Origin: Clostridia bacterium
GTDB taxonomy: Bacteria > Bacillota > DTU086
DNA: 35,780 bases
Assembly (NCBI GenBank): GCA_012523575.1
Contig: JAAYIF010000002.1
Location: forward strand, 1 to 35,780
Direction: 5' to 3'
Within the stretch, counting starts at the first letter, position 1. Each line of letters opens with the position of its first letter. The notes under the pieces are model-generated. The model had not been told where the DNA came from, did not search any database, and worked only from the letters and a program-made list of their open reading frames with translations. Shown here piece by piece: positions 24,164 to 31,238 of the stretch. A program made the translations under genes and the position numbers.

Positions 24164-25102
24164 CTACTCTTCCTGTGCAGCAGCAATTTCCCTAAGGGCA
24201 GATTCCGCCGCCGCCCTTACCTTCCATTCTTCGTCTTTTATAAATTTTTCAAGGAGTGCGGCAGCCCGCCTGCCACGGGAGCTTCTGAGAATTTCCACAG
24301 CGCGGATTCTTACCTCCCATGACTTATCAGACAATACCCTTTCGCAAAAGGAAATTATATCCATATCTTCCCCGCGAATTTTTCCCAGAGCTTCCACAGC
24401 GGCTGCTCTCTGACGGGAATCCTTTGATGTACTGTACAGCTCTATTAATTTGGGCACTGCCCTTTGGTCCCCGATTTCCCCTAGGATTTCCGCCGCCAGC
24501 CCGGCCTTATCCCCCAAAGACGGCCACTCCATCAGGAGAGCATCCGAAGCCTCCTCCCCAAAGGCTATTAAAACCTCGGCAGCCCGGGCAGGGACCCACC
24601 TTTGGGGATGCTTGAGAATTTCAATCAGCGGCTTTACTGCCTTGGGATCCCTAATTTTTTTAAGAGCTGCAGCTGCAGACAGCTGCACCCCCTCATTTTT
24701 ATCCCCAAGGCACCCTACCAGGGGCTCCACTGCTCCCGGAAGATTAATTTCCCCCAAAACATCCGCTGCAGCAGCCCTTACCTCTTCAGATTCATGGGAC
24801 AAAAGGGAAAGCAGTTCCCTTTCCAGCTCAAGCTTTTTTACCAGTCCTCCGATTTCATCCCATTTTTCCGGGCTGACTTTTTCCAGTACTTCCCCAAGGA
24901 CCGTTACCCATAAAGCGGCATGGGTTTTCCTTAAAAATCCTTCCAGCCTTCCCGGGGAATCAAGCTTTGCCAAAATATCTTCGGCAGAACTCCCTTCTGC
25001 ACCGTTTCTTTTCTTCGAAGTTCTCCCAAAGCCGAGATAAATGAGGATAAAGGCTGCCAGCAGAAGTAAAAATAAAAGTAAAAGAACCGTTCCTTTAGTC
25101 AT
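24164..25102 (-). CDS. Membrane-anchored HEAT-repeat protein
   Basis: A 312-residue protein. Residues 3-25 form a membrane anchor; the rest is a stack of about six HEAT repeats of the PBS-lyase type, each carrying an AAxxLGEI- or AVEALGKI-like motif (for example AAADVLGEINLPGAVEPLVGC is one repeat border). Such proteins are usually protein-binding scaffolds. No catalytic residues are seen. It lies between the YedF-like gene and mscS in a tightly spaced run and its partner is unknown. Confidence 0.88.
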   Translation of the reverse strand: MTKGTVLLLLFLLLLAAFILIYLGFGRTSKKRNGAEGSSAEDILAKLDSPGRLEGFLRKTHAALWVTVLGEVLEKVSPEKWDEIGGLVKKLELERELLSLLSHESEEVRAAAADVLGEINLPGAVEPLVGCLGDKNEGVQLSAAAALKKIRDPKAVKPLIEILKHPQRWVPARAAEVLIAFGEEASDALLMEWPSLGDKAGLAAEILGEIGDQRAVPKLIELYSTSKDSRQRAAAVEALGKIRGEDMDIISFCERVLSDKSWEVRIRAVEILRSSRGRRAAALLEKFIKDEEWKVRAAAESALREIAAAQEE

Positions 25103-25119
25103 CTATTATATCCCCCGTC

Positions 25120-25734
25120 TCAACCAAGGGTTACAACCTTATTGGCGCCGGCAAGGTAATTTACCAGGGTGTATATTTTTATGGGCGTACCCACGCACAG
25201 CTTCTGCCTTAAGCCATACCTGTCAAGGGATTTTTCACAGGCAAAAAACCTGACCTTTCTTCTTTCCAGATTCATAAGTTCCTGCAGAATATTTGAGTCC
25301 TCGCATAAAAGCATAACCCCTGAATTGATGAACACCACCGACTGGGGAACCACTTCACTTACTGACAGCTCCCTTAAAAAGTCCTCCATCAATGAACGCC
25401 CCAACTCATCATCCCCCCGCCCCAGAAAGGCTGAAGTAACCAGAAAAACCTGCTGAAACTCAGAGCCCAGTTCAGGGGAAAGCCTAGCTAGATCATCTTC
25501 CTCTTCTATATTGTCTATATGGATATAAAAGTCAGGGTGATTTTCCCGCACCTCAACCTTTAGGCTCCCTTCCCTGGTCATATCCTCCTCCGTCCCTGCT
25601 TTTCCTTCATCAAGTATCATTTCCACGGCGCGGGAAACTTTCTGCTGTCCCATATCCTCCAAAATGCCGGCTATGGCATGAATATCCCGGCAGCCCCTCA
25701 TGTCCTCAAAATTTTTTAAACGGGACCAAATCAC
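25120..25734 (-). CDS. YedF-like DsrE-family protein with degenerate TusA-like N-terminus
   Basis: A 204-residue protein. The C-terminal half (about 90-204) fits the DsrE-like domain of the YedF family linked to selenium/sulfur metabolism: FLVTSAFLGRGDDELGRSLM, VVFINSGVMLLCED and the final TLVNYLAGANKVVTL. In that family the N-terminal TusA domain carries a CPxP motif that binds sulfur. Here the matching stretch reads DMRGCRDIHAIAG, so Cys15 remains but the prolines are lost. Expected Cys residues in the C-terminal half are partly kept (FACEKSLDRYG). It may therefore no longer transfer sulfur in the usual way. The start is GTG after AAGGAG. No selD or selenocysteine gene is seen in this window. 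Confidence 0.82.
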   Translation of the reverse strand: MIWSRLKNFEDMRGCRDIHAIAGILEDMGQQKVSRAVEMILDEGKAGTEEDMTREGSLKVEVRENHPDFYIHIDNIEEEDDLARLSPELGSEFQQVFLVTSAFLGRGDDELGRSLMEDFLRELSVSEVVPQSVVFINSGVMLLCEDSNILQELMNLERRKVRFFACEKSLDRYGLRQKLCVGTPIKIYTLVNYLAGANKVVTLG

Positions 25735-25755
25735 AATTCCTCTCTCCTTTTGCTT

Positions 25756-27240
25756 TCAGCTATCCATCCAAAAGGCTTTATAAGCCTTATATCCCATATA
25801 CAGATCCCCTTTGCTGGAAACCTCAAAGGGCGCATGCATGCTAAGCAAAGGCATTCCGCAATCAATAACGTCTATGTTTAGATTGGCAATATACTTTGCT
25901 ATGGTACCGCCTCCCCCTTGATCCACCTTGCCCAGCTCACCCATCTGCCAAAGGATTCCCTCTCTGTTAAAAAGGTTCCGGAGCTCTGCAATGTATTCGG
26001 CATTGGCATCGCTGGCATCCACCTTGCCCCGGGCACCGGTATACTTGGTCAGGCACACACCGAAGCCCAGTTTGGCAGCATTGAGTTTGTCCATAACATC
26101 TTCCCAGGTGGGATCAATAGCGGCATTTACATCCGCAGACAAAGCCTTGGAACTACTCAGCAGTTTATACAGGGACACCTCCTGCCCGGTAATTTTCATA
26201 AGCTCGTAAAGGGTTTCTTCCAAAATTTTCGACTGCATTCCCGTATTGCCCACGCTGCCTATTTCCTCTTTATCCACAAAAAGGGCAATGGCCGTTATCT
26301 CAGGCGTCTCTATATCTAAAACAGCCTTTAGGGAAGCAAAGACGCAGATGCGGTCATCCTGCCCGTAAGCCCCCACAAGGCTCCGATCAAAACCAATGTC
26401 CCTGGCATTTCCCGCAGGAACCATTTCCAGCTCAGCGCTCATTAAATCCTCTTCAATTATTCCATAGGCGCTGTTGAGCCGTTCCAGCACCGCCAGTTTA
26501 ACCTTTTCCTTATAGCCTTCTCCCTTTAAGGGGATGCTTCCCACTAATACATTTAGCTCTTCTCCTTTAATGGCTTCGGACAGACGGCGTCTGTACTGCT
26601 CTGCGGCCAGATGGGGCAGGAGATCGGTAATGGTAAACACAGGGTCATCTTCCTTTTCCCCCATCACCACCTCAATTTTTCTGCCGTCCTGGAGAACCAC
26701 AATCCCATGGAGGGCAAGGGGTATGGCCGTCCACTGATACTTCTTAATCCCTCCATAATAATGGGTTTTAAAAAGGGCTAAATCATGCTTTTCATACAAA
26801 GGCTGGGGTTTTAAATCCAGCCTCGGAGCATCCAGATGGGATCCTATCAATCTTATCCCCCTGCTCAATTCAGCGGAGCCCACAACCCCCAGAACCACTG
26901 CCTTATCCCGGTAAACCGCATAAAAACCCGTCCCGGGCTTAATCTGCTTCCCATCCTTTAGTTCTTTCAGATCCAAAAAACCCTTTTCCTTCGCAGCCCG
27001 GACAATCTCCTGGACAGCCTCCCTTTCAGTCTTTGATTTATCCAAAAAGCTCTTATATTCCTCCCCCAGGGCAAATATTTTCTCTTTTTCTTCCTCACTC
27101 ACCTTTTCCCACACGTTTTCCCCTCTATAAACCAGATTTTCAGCCAGTTCCTCTAATTTTTCCTTCTCCACATTATCCAAAGCGGAATCCTCCCTTTCTG
27201 GGAAAATATTTTTCATCAATGGGTATGATTTCCAAAACAT
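25756..27240 (-). CDS. M18 family aminopeptidase
   Basis: A 494-residue cytosolic metallo-aminopeptidase. GSHLDAPRLDLKP (His135, Asp137) and FVDKEEIGSVGNTG carry the co-catalytic zinc ligands and the Glu general base, and the final LLSMHAPFEVSSKGDLYMGYKAYKAF holds the last zinc-binding His. This length and order match M18 enzymes that release acidic or hydrophobic N-terminal residues. The family assignment is secure, the specificity is not. The first ATG sits directly after AAAAAGGG; an ATG nine residues in is an alternative start. Confidence 0.93.
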   Translation of the reverse strand: MFWKSYPLMKNIFPEREDSALDNVEKEKLEELAENLVYRGENVWEKVSEEEKEKIFALGEEYKSFLDKSKTEREAVQEIVRAAKEKGFLDLKELKDGKQIKPGTGFYAVYRDKAVVLGVVGSAELSRGIRLIGSHLDAPRLDLKPQPLYEKHDLALFKTHYYGGIKKYQWTAIPLALHGIVVLQDGRKIEVVMGEKEDDPVFTITDLLPHLAAEQYRRRLSEAIKGEELNVLVGSIPLKGEGYKEKVKLAVLERLNSAYGIIEEDLMSAELEMVPAGNARDIGFDRSLVGAYGQDDRICVFASLKAVLDIETPEITAIALFVDKEEIGSVGNTGMQSKILEETLYELMKITGQEVSLYKLLSSSKALSADVNAAIDPTWEDVMDKLNAAKLGFGVCLTKYTGARGKVDASDANAEYIAELRNLFNREGILWQMGELGKVDQGGGGTIAKYIANLNIDVIDCGMPLLSMHAPFEVSSKGDLYMGYKAYKAFWMDS

Positions 27241-27250
27241 CCCTTTTTAT

Positions 27251-27281
27251 GATCAAAAAAGCAGGGTAAATAAACCTGCTT
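27251..27281 (-). terminator. Terminator between cvpA-like and M18 genes
   Basis: AAGCAGG (27259-27265) pairs with CCTGCTT (27275-27281) and, on the minus strand, runs into TTTTTTGATC. Because no other promoter is obvious before the aminopeptidase gene, read-through probably occurs. Confidence 0.75.
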
Positions 27282-27296
27282 AAAAAACAATGATTT

Positions 27297-28007
27297 TCAG
27301 TGCATGGGCCAGGTGCTCAGGGCACTGAAAAGCTTTAAATAGTACGGTACAAAGAAGGAATCCAAAAACAACCCATAAAGGTTGTAAAGATAACCTTCAC
27401 CGGCGGTAGCCCCTGCAACCAGAAAGGGCGTGAGTATAAAAAGGAAAAGTCCTATGAATAGAGCATTCACCGCTCCCCCTAAAATGAAACCCCAAAAGCG
27501 GTTTAAGGAACCCAAAAACGTCCCCCTCATTCCAGCATACAAAAGCCTTATGATAAAATGCACTAAAAGGACTGAAGCCACCAAAAGGACAGCGACCACC
27601 ACTATATGAACCGCTGCCGATACCAGCTGCCCGTAAAATGTCTCCATTATAAATTTTGAAGCTTCCGGAGAGCCGGATAGAACAGCCTGAAGATAATTAA
27701 AAATTCCGTCTAAATCCATTCCGGAAAGAGGCACATCCGTCTGGGGGAAATCCGCCCAGGCAGGGGCAGTGGGATTGAAATAGCCGGCAAAAAACCCAGC
27801 TATCCAATCCACAAAAATGTCCCTGTTTTCTGCCCATGCCAAAACCCGGGGAGTAAAATAACCCGCCAGAACTGCAGATAATATGAATCCCAGAAAGCCC
27901 ATAATACCCGCAATAAGTCCCCTGCGGTACCCCTTTAAAGCACCTAGAAAAACAAATATGAGAATAATCCAATCAAGAAAGTTTAAATTATCAAGAAAGT
28001 TCAACAA
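27297..28007 (-). CDS. CvpA family membrane protein
   Basis: A membrane protein of about 236 residues. The N-terminus (NFLDWIILIFVFLGALKGYRRGLI) is typical of CvpA-type proteins, followed by three further helices. The middle contains an extra hydrophilic segment (about 80-130, with TDVPLSGMDLDGIF) that lies outside the membrane. CvpA is named after colicin V production in E. coli; in Firmicutes related proteins are linked to wall or division processes, without certain function. The frame is open to 28040, but the TTG pair at 28007/28004 follows GGGAGG closely and fits the family start better. Confidence 0.85.
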   Translation of the reverse strand: MLNFLDNLNFLDWIILIFVFLGALKGYRRGLIAGIMGFLGFILSAVLAGYFTPRVLAWAENRDIFVDWIAGFFAGYFNPTAPAWADFPQTDVPLSGMDLDGIFNYLQAVLSGSPEASKFIMETFYGQLVSAAVHIVVVAVLLVASVLLVHFIIRLLYAGMRGTFLGSLNRFWGFILGGAVNALFIGLFLFILTPFLVAGATAGEGYLYNLYGLFLDSFFVPYYLKLFSALSTWPMH

Positions 28008-28046
28008 ACCAAACCTCCCAATTCCGAAAAACGCCACCATAAACCT

Positions 28047-28850
28047 CTAATCAAAGGAGTGCTCCGCATCGGGGAAAGTGCCTTCCTTGACTTCCTGATT
28101 ATACTTCATTAAACCCTTTAAAGCAGCTTCCCCCAGCTCGGCATAGCGTTTTACAAATTTTGGCGTAAACTTTTCAAAAAGGCCCACAACGTCGTTATAT
28201 ACCAGAACCTGGCCGTCGCAGAAGGGCCCTGCACCTATTCCGATGGTGGGAATGGGGATCCTCTCGGTTATTTCCTTAGCCAGGTTCTTGGGAATACATT
28301 CCAGGACCACGGCAAAGGCCCCCGCTCTGCTCAAAGCTAAGGCATCCTCCACCAGTTTTTTTGCTTTCTCCTCATCCCTACCTTGTACCTTATATCCCCC
28401 AAGCTGGGTTACAGTCTGCGGGGTAAGCCCAATATGTCCTAAAACGGGAATTCCAGCCTTAACCGCAGCTTCTACCACATCCGCCATTTCCGTACCTCCC
28501 TCGAGCTTTACGGCATCGGCGCCGCCTTCCTTTAAAAAGCGGGAAGCATTAGCTATGGCCTGAGGAATGCCAGCGTTGTAAGAACCAAAGGGCATATCAG
28601 CTACTATAAAGGTATTCCTGGCACCCCGGCGGACAGCCTTGGTGTGATGGATCATTTCATCCACGGTTACCGGCACGGTGCTGTTATAACCCAGCACAGT
28701 CATGCCAAGGGAATCCCCCACAAGGATGGTATCTATCCCAGCCTTTTCCACCAAAAGGCCCGTGGGATAATCGTAAGCTGTCATCATGGTTATTTTCTCT
28801 CCCCGAACCTTCATGGCCATAATATCAGGCACTGTAAGTTTTTTTGTCAA
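28047..28850 (-). CDS. panB: 3-methyl-2-oxobutanoate hydroxymethyltransferase
   Basis: A 267-residue TIM-barrel enzyme that transfers a hydroxymethyl group from 5,10-methylene-tetrahydrofolate to 2-oxoisovalerate, forming ketopantoate for pantothenate and coenzyme A. TMMTAYDYPTG, ILVGDSLGMTVLGY, VADMPFGSYN and PTIGIGAGPFCDGQVLVYND are the family signatures, including metal-binding Asp residues. panC and panD are not in this window, so the pathway must be completed elsewhere. The start is a TTG after GGGAGG with a good promoter about 40 bp upstream. Confidence 0.97.
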   Translation of the reverse strand: MTKKLTVPDIMAMKVRGEKITMMTAYDYPTGLLVEKAGIDTILVGDSLGMTVLGYNSTVPVTVDEMIHHTKAVRRGARNTFIVADMPFGSYNAGIPQAIANASRFLKEGGADAVKLEGGTEMADVVEAAVKAGIPVLGHIGLTPQTVTQLGGYKVQGRDEEKAKKLVEDALALSRAGAFAVVLECIPKNLAKEITERIPIPTIGIGAGPFCDGQVLVYNDVVGLFEKFTPKFVKRYAELGEAALKGLMKYNQEVKEGTFPDAEHSFD

Positions 28851-28890
28851 TTTAAATACCTCCCACAGCCTTTTTTCCTCTATTTCAAAA

Positions 28891-28920
28891 ATTATACTCC
28901 TTTCATTAAAAAACAGTCAA
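28891..28920 (-). promoter_or_regulatory. Sigma-A promoter of panB
   Basis: On the minus strand TTGACT (28915-28920), an 18-bp spacer and a perfect TATAAT (28891-28896) lie about 40 bp before the start codon. Confidence 0.75.
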
Positions 28921-28967
28921 TGTCTGGAAAAGGGACGGCGTACAACCCTGGGTAACTCCATGAATAG

Positions 28968-28991
28968 AAAAAAGCTCCTTTTAAAAGGAGC
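28968..28991 (-). terminator. Terminator upstream of panB promoter
   Basis: GCTCCTTTTAAAAGGAGC (28974-28991) is a perfect palindrome followed, on the minus strand, by TTTTTTCTATTC. It would end the transcript coming from the small ORF at 29238 through repeat copy C. Confidence 0.8.
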
Positions 28992-29026
28992 CGGACTGTC
29001 AATAAACCTGCTTGTAAACTCTTTTT

Positions 29027-29190
29027 AGGTCTCTGTTGCAGTTTGCTCATTTCGGAACTCACGCTGCTTAAAACCGGGCCGCCCCAATTCGGCATCCGTG
29101 CAAGAGAATGGCTGGCGCTCATTTTCTGCTCGCACCTTGCGGTTTTAATCAGCTTTCATTAATTCGTTTCGCAAACTGCAGCAGATACCC
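29027..29190 (+). repeat. Dispersed palindromic repeat, copy C
   Basis: A 164-bp copy with both arms in the short form. Ends AGGTCTCTGTTGCAGTTTGC and GCAAACTGCAGCAGATACCC are inverted repeats with a few mismatches. Inner arm sequences GCTGCTTAAAACCG and CGGTTTTAATCAGC also pair. The core (about 29074-29142) contains GCCGCCCCAATTCGGC and CTGGCGCTCATTTTCTGC. It contains no gene. It lies between panB and the small proline-rich ORF. Confidence 0.88.
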
Positions 29191-29237
29191 TTTGTCAAAA
29201 AATGCCTCCTAAAAAAGAGTTGTACCGGATTAAAAAT

Positions 29238-29384
29238 TTATCCCATCTGCTCTTTTGGTTTTCTTTTAGTTCTTTCCGGCTTTTCAACCTCATCGGGCAT
29301 CATATCAGGATGAGGTGTCTGGTTGGGAGGAAGCGGATTATCCGGCATCTTTGGCGGGTCCAATCTGCTTATAACTGCAGCCAT
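29238..29384 (-). CDS. Small proline-rich protein, 48 residues, unknown
   Basis: An ATG at 29384 with an AGGAGG ribosome binding site 13 nt upstream opens a frame of 48 residues, starting MAAVISRLDPPKMPDNPLPP and ending in a strongly basic stretch (ERTKRKPKEQMG). It is rich in proline and has no membrane segment. It lies 82 bp downstream of the DUF441 gene, in the same direction. I know no family for it. The good ribosome binding site and protein-like composition support it; its short length argues for caution. Confidence 0.55.
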   Translation of the reverse strand: MAAVISRLDPPKMPDNPLPPNQTPHPDMMPDEVEKPERTKRKPKEQMG

Positions 29385-29466
29385 TTTATTTCAAAACCTC
29401 CTGAAATAAAGGGATTTTAACTTATTTTTCTCCCCTTTCCCCAAGAAAATTCGGGAAAAAATTGCA

Positions 29467-29922
29467 TCAGGACGTAAGCTGTATTATCTGCATTATCAAA
29501 GCCGCAATACCCCCTGCCATTAAAGGCCCAACGGGTATTCCATTGAAAAAAACCACCCCGATTATGGATCCCATCACAAGGCCTATGATCAGGGAAGGCT
29601 CCAGCTGAAGCATTTCCAGGCCTTTATTGTTTAAATGGGTTGCCAGGGCACCGCTAATGACCGCCACAAGACCCTGAACGGATACAAAGCTTTTTGCGAT
29701 TTCAGAAAAGCTCACCCTGCCCGCTGCAAAGGGCACCAGTACATAAAGCACCAGAAAAAACAATCCCAGTTCAAGGCCTTTATCTTCAATATAGGGAAAA
29801 ATTGCATTCAGCCCCACCAGGTGAAGCACCAGAAGAACTCCCGCTGCAGCAGAAATAATGTCAGAACGTCCTATTACCCCAAGAATCAAAATGGTAAACA
29901 TCAACAGGCTCTGCCAACCCAT
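29467..29922 (-). CDS. DUF441 family membrane protein
   Basis: A 151-residue membrane protein of about four or five helices. The pattern (GVIGRSDIISAAAGVLLVLHLVG, then VQGLVAVISGALATHLNNKGLEML and VVFFNGIPVGPLMAGGIAAL) is that of DUF441 (YeaL-like) proteins. Its function is unknown. The ATG follows GGAGAAGCCC. It appears to be followed by the small proline-rich ORF in the same transcript. Confidence 0.93.
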   Translation of the reverse strand: MGWQSLLMFTILILGVIGRSDIISAAAGVLLVLHLVGLNAIFPYIEDKGLELGLFFLVLYVLVPFAAGRVSFSEIAKSFVSVQGLVAVISGALATHLNNKGLEMLQLEPSLIIGLVMGSIIGVVFFNGIPVGPLMAGGIAALIMQIIQLTS

Positions 29923-29999
29923 GGGCTTCTCCTATCTCCCGTTATCATTTACTTTATAGCTTATCTATATGCTGTCCGGTGGGGTAAAAGAATTGTTTT

Positions 30000-30030
30000 T
30001 AAAAATAAATGGGCACTTATACACAGTGCC
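30000..30030 (-). terminator. Weak terminator-like hairpin upstream of DUF441
   Basis: GGCAC (30012-30016) pairs with GTGCC (30026-30030), followed on the minus strand by CATTTATTTTTAAAAAC. It lies just outside repeat copy D; the short stem makes it weak. Confidence 0.35.
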
Positions 30031-30048
30031 TTTCATCTTGTTGACAAA

Positions 30049-30213
30049 GGATATCTGCTGCAGTTTTCTCACTCCGGAACTCACGCCGCTTAAAACCGGG
30101 CCGCCCCAAATTCTGTGTCCGTGCGAGAGACTGGCTGGCGCTCATCTTCTGCTCGCGCCTCTCGGTTATAATCAGCGCTAGTTAAGTAGTTGCGCAAACT
30201 GCAGCAGATACCC
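30049..30213 (+). repeat. Dispersed palindromic repeat, copy D
   Basis: A 165-bp copy with short arms. Ends GGATATCTGCTGCAGTTTTC and GCAAACTGCAGCAGATACCC are inverted repeats. The core (about 30096-30165) contains GCCGCCCCAAATTC and CTGGCTGGCGCTCATCTTC and is close to that of copy C. TTGACAAAGG just outside the left end matches, in reverse, the sequence just outside the right end of copy C, so the element may extend about 10 bp further. It contains no gene. It lies between the GntR and DUF441 genes. Confidence 0.88.
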
Positions 30214-30250
30214 ATGTATTTTACTAAGATGAGGTTCCGTTAATAGACAT

Positions 30251-30275
30251 AAGGGCACCGATAAACGGTGCCCTT
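30251..30275 (-). terminator. Hairpin after the second GntR gene
   Basis: AAGGGCACCG (30251-30260) pairs perfectly with CGGTGCCCTT (30266-30275) around a 5-nt loop. No good T-run follows on either strand, so it may end transcription poorly or act as an RNA 3' stabiliser. Confidence 0.55.
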
Positions 30276-30329
30276 CTGCTTATTAATATAATAATAAATA
30301 TAAAAGGTAAGATAATTAAAATAATTCCC

Positions 30330-31025
30330 TTAAGCCTGCTTGCTTTTTTTCTGTACTTCTTCGTACTGCTTTAAAATAACGCTTTTAGAATTGTCAATGT
30401 GATCCTCCGCTATCTGTTTTGCCAGCTCCGGATTGCGCTGGGTAATGGCTTCAAGCAACTCGTAGTGCTCCTTCATTGCCTTATCCATTCGCCCGGGAAT
30501 GGTATATCCCATTTTTGTAAATCTGCTGATATAGTCCCCAAGGGAGCTAACCATTTGTGACAGCCTTGGATATCCTGCAATTTCAAGAATCTTACTGTGA
30601 AAGTCATTGTGAAGCTTGCTGACCTCTTCCATATTGTTCTTGCTCATTCCTTCCTTTATTTTTTCTATACATTCCTTTAATTCTTCAATGTCCTTTTCGC
30701 TGGCTTTTTGTGCAGCCACCCGTGCCCCGAGGCCCTCCAAACACGCGCGAATATCCAGTATTTCCATTACATCATTTTTAGAAACTTCGGATACGATAAC
30801 TCCTTTGCGGGGTATATGGGTTACCAGATTCTCCAGCTCCAGCTTCCTTAGAGCTTCCCGCACCGGAGTCCTACTTACCCCCAGCTGTTCCGCCAGCTCC
30901 CTTTCCACCAGCCTATCACCGGGCTTTAGTTTACCGTTTAAGATAGCTTCCCTGAGCATTATAAAAACTTCTTCTCTAATGGGACTGTACTCACGCACCC
31001 GTACAGGCTCCAGCTCAAATTTCAA
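30330..31025 (-). CDS. GntR-family regulator with FCD domain
   Basis: A regulator of about 231 residues. The winged helix-turn-helix includes KPGDRLVERELAEQLGVSRTPVREAL; the FCD domain shows LHNDFHSKILEIAG, EHYELLEAI and AEDHIDNSK, with the acidic and histidine residues that bind metal and an organic acid. The gene has no adjacent metabolic operon in the same direction apart from the comAB-polyprenyl synthase run upstream of it, which it may control; this is unproven. The frame is open to 31046, but a TTG at 31025 follows GGAGGGG at a good distance and is the likelier start. Confidence 0.92.
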   Translation of the reverse strand: MKFELEPVRVREYSPIREEVFIMLREAILNGKLKPGDRLVERELAEQLGVSRTPVREALRKLELENLVTHIPRKGVIVSEVSKNDVMEILDIRACLEGLGARVAAQKASEKDIEELKECIEKIKEGMSKNNMEEVSKLHNDFHSKILEIAGYPRLSQMVSSLGDYISRFTKMGYTIPGRMDKAMKEHYELLEAITQRNPELAKQIAEDHIDNSKSVILKQYEEVQKKSKQA

Positions 31026-31141
31026 ATTACTCCCCTCCATTGCCAATATTTACCATAATATATCTAAAAAACGCCTTACCTTACCTGCTGCCCATCATTA
31101 TACTTCTAGTTTCAGCGGCAATTTCCTTCTTAAAATTGCTT

Positions 31142-31158
31142 TTTTGGTATACCTAAAA
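31142..31158. promoter_or_regulatory. Palindrome resembling a GntR-type operator
   Basis: TTTTGGTATACCTAAAA is an almost perfect inverted repeat centred on GGTATACC (31146-31153), about 120 bp upstream of the second GntR gene. GntR/FCD regulators often bind short palindromes of the GTATAC kind. It is a candidate for autoregulation only. Confidence 0.4.
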
Positions 31159-31180
31159 CAACTAAAAAACATTACTGGGT

Positions 31181-31221
31181 CGACGTGAGTTCGTAAGTAA
31201 AGAAAACTGCAGCAGAAACCC
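31181..31221 (-). repeat. Dispersed palindromic repeat, one-arm remnant (copy E)
   Basis: CGACGTGAGTTC followed by GAAAACTGCAGCAGAAACCC matches the reverse complement of the left arm of copy D, with a few changes and a small deletion. No core or second arm follows, so this is a fragment. It lies between the GntR and polyprenyl synthase genes, the third successive gap in a row with such a sequence. Confidence 0.7.
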
Positions 31222-31238
31222 CTATATTAACAAGCTGA

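Noticed and set aside
28892..29122. Minus-strand open frame of 76 codons across repeat copy C
   Set aside because: It spans a repeat and a terminator and has no coding-like composition.
29202..29420. Plus-strand open frame opposite the small proline-rich ORF
   Set aside because: It is antisense to the better-supported minus-strand ORF, which has the ribosome binding site.
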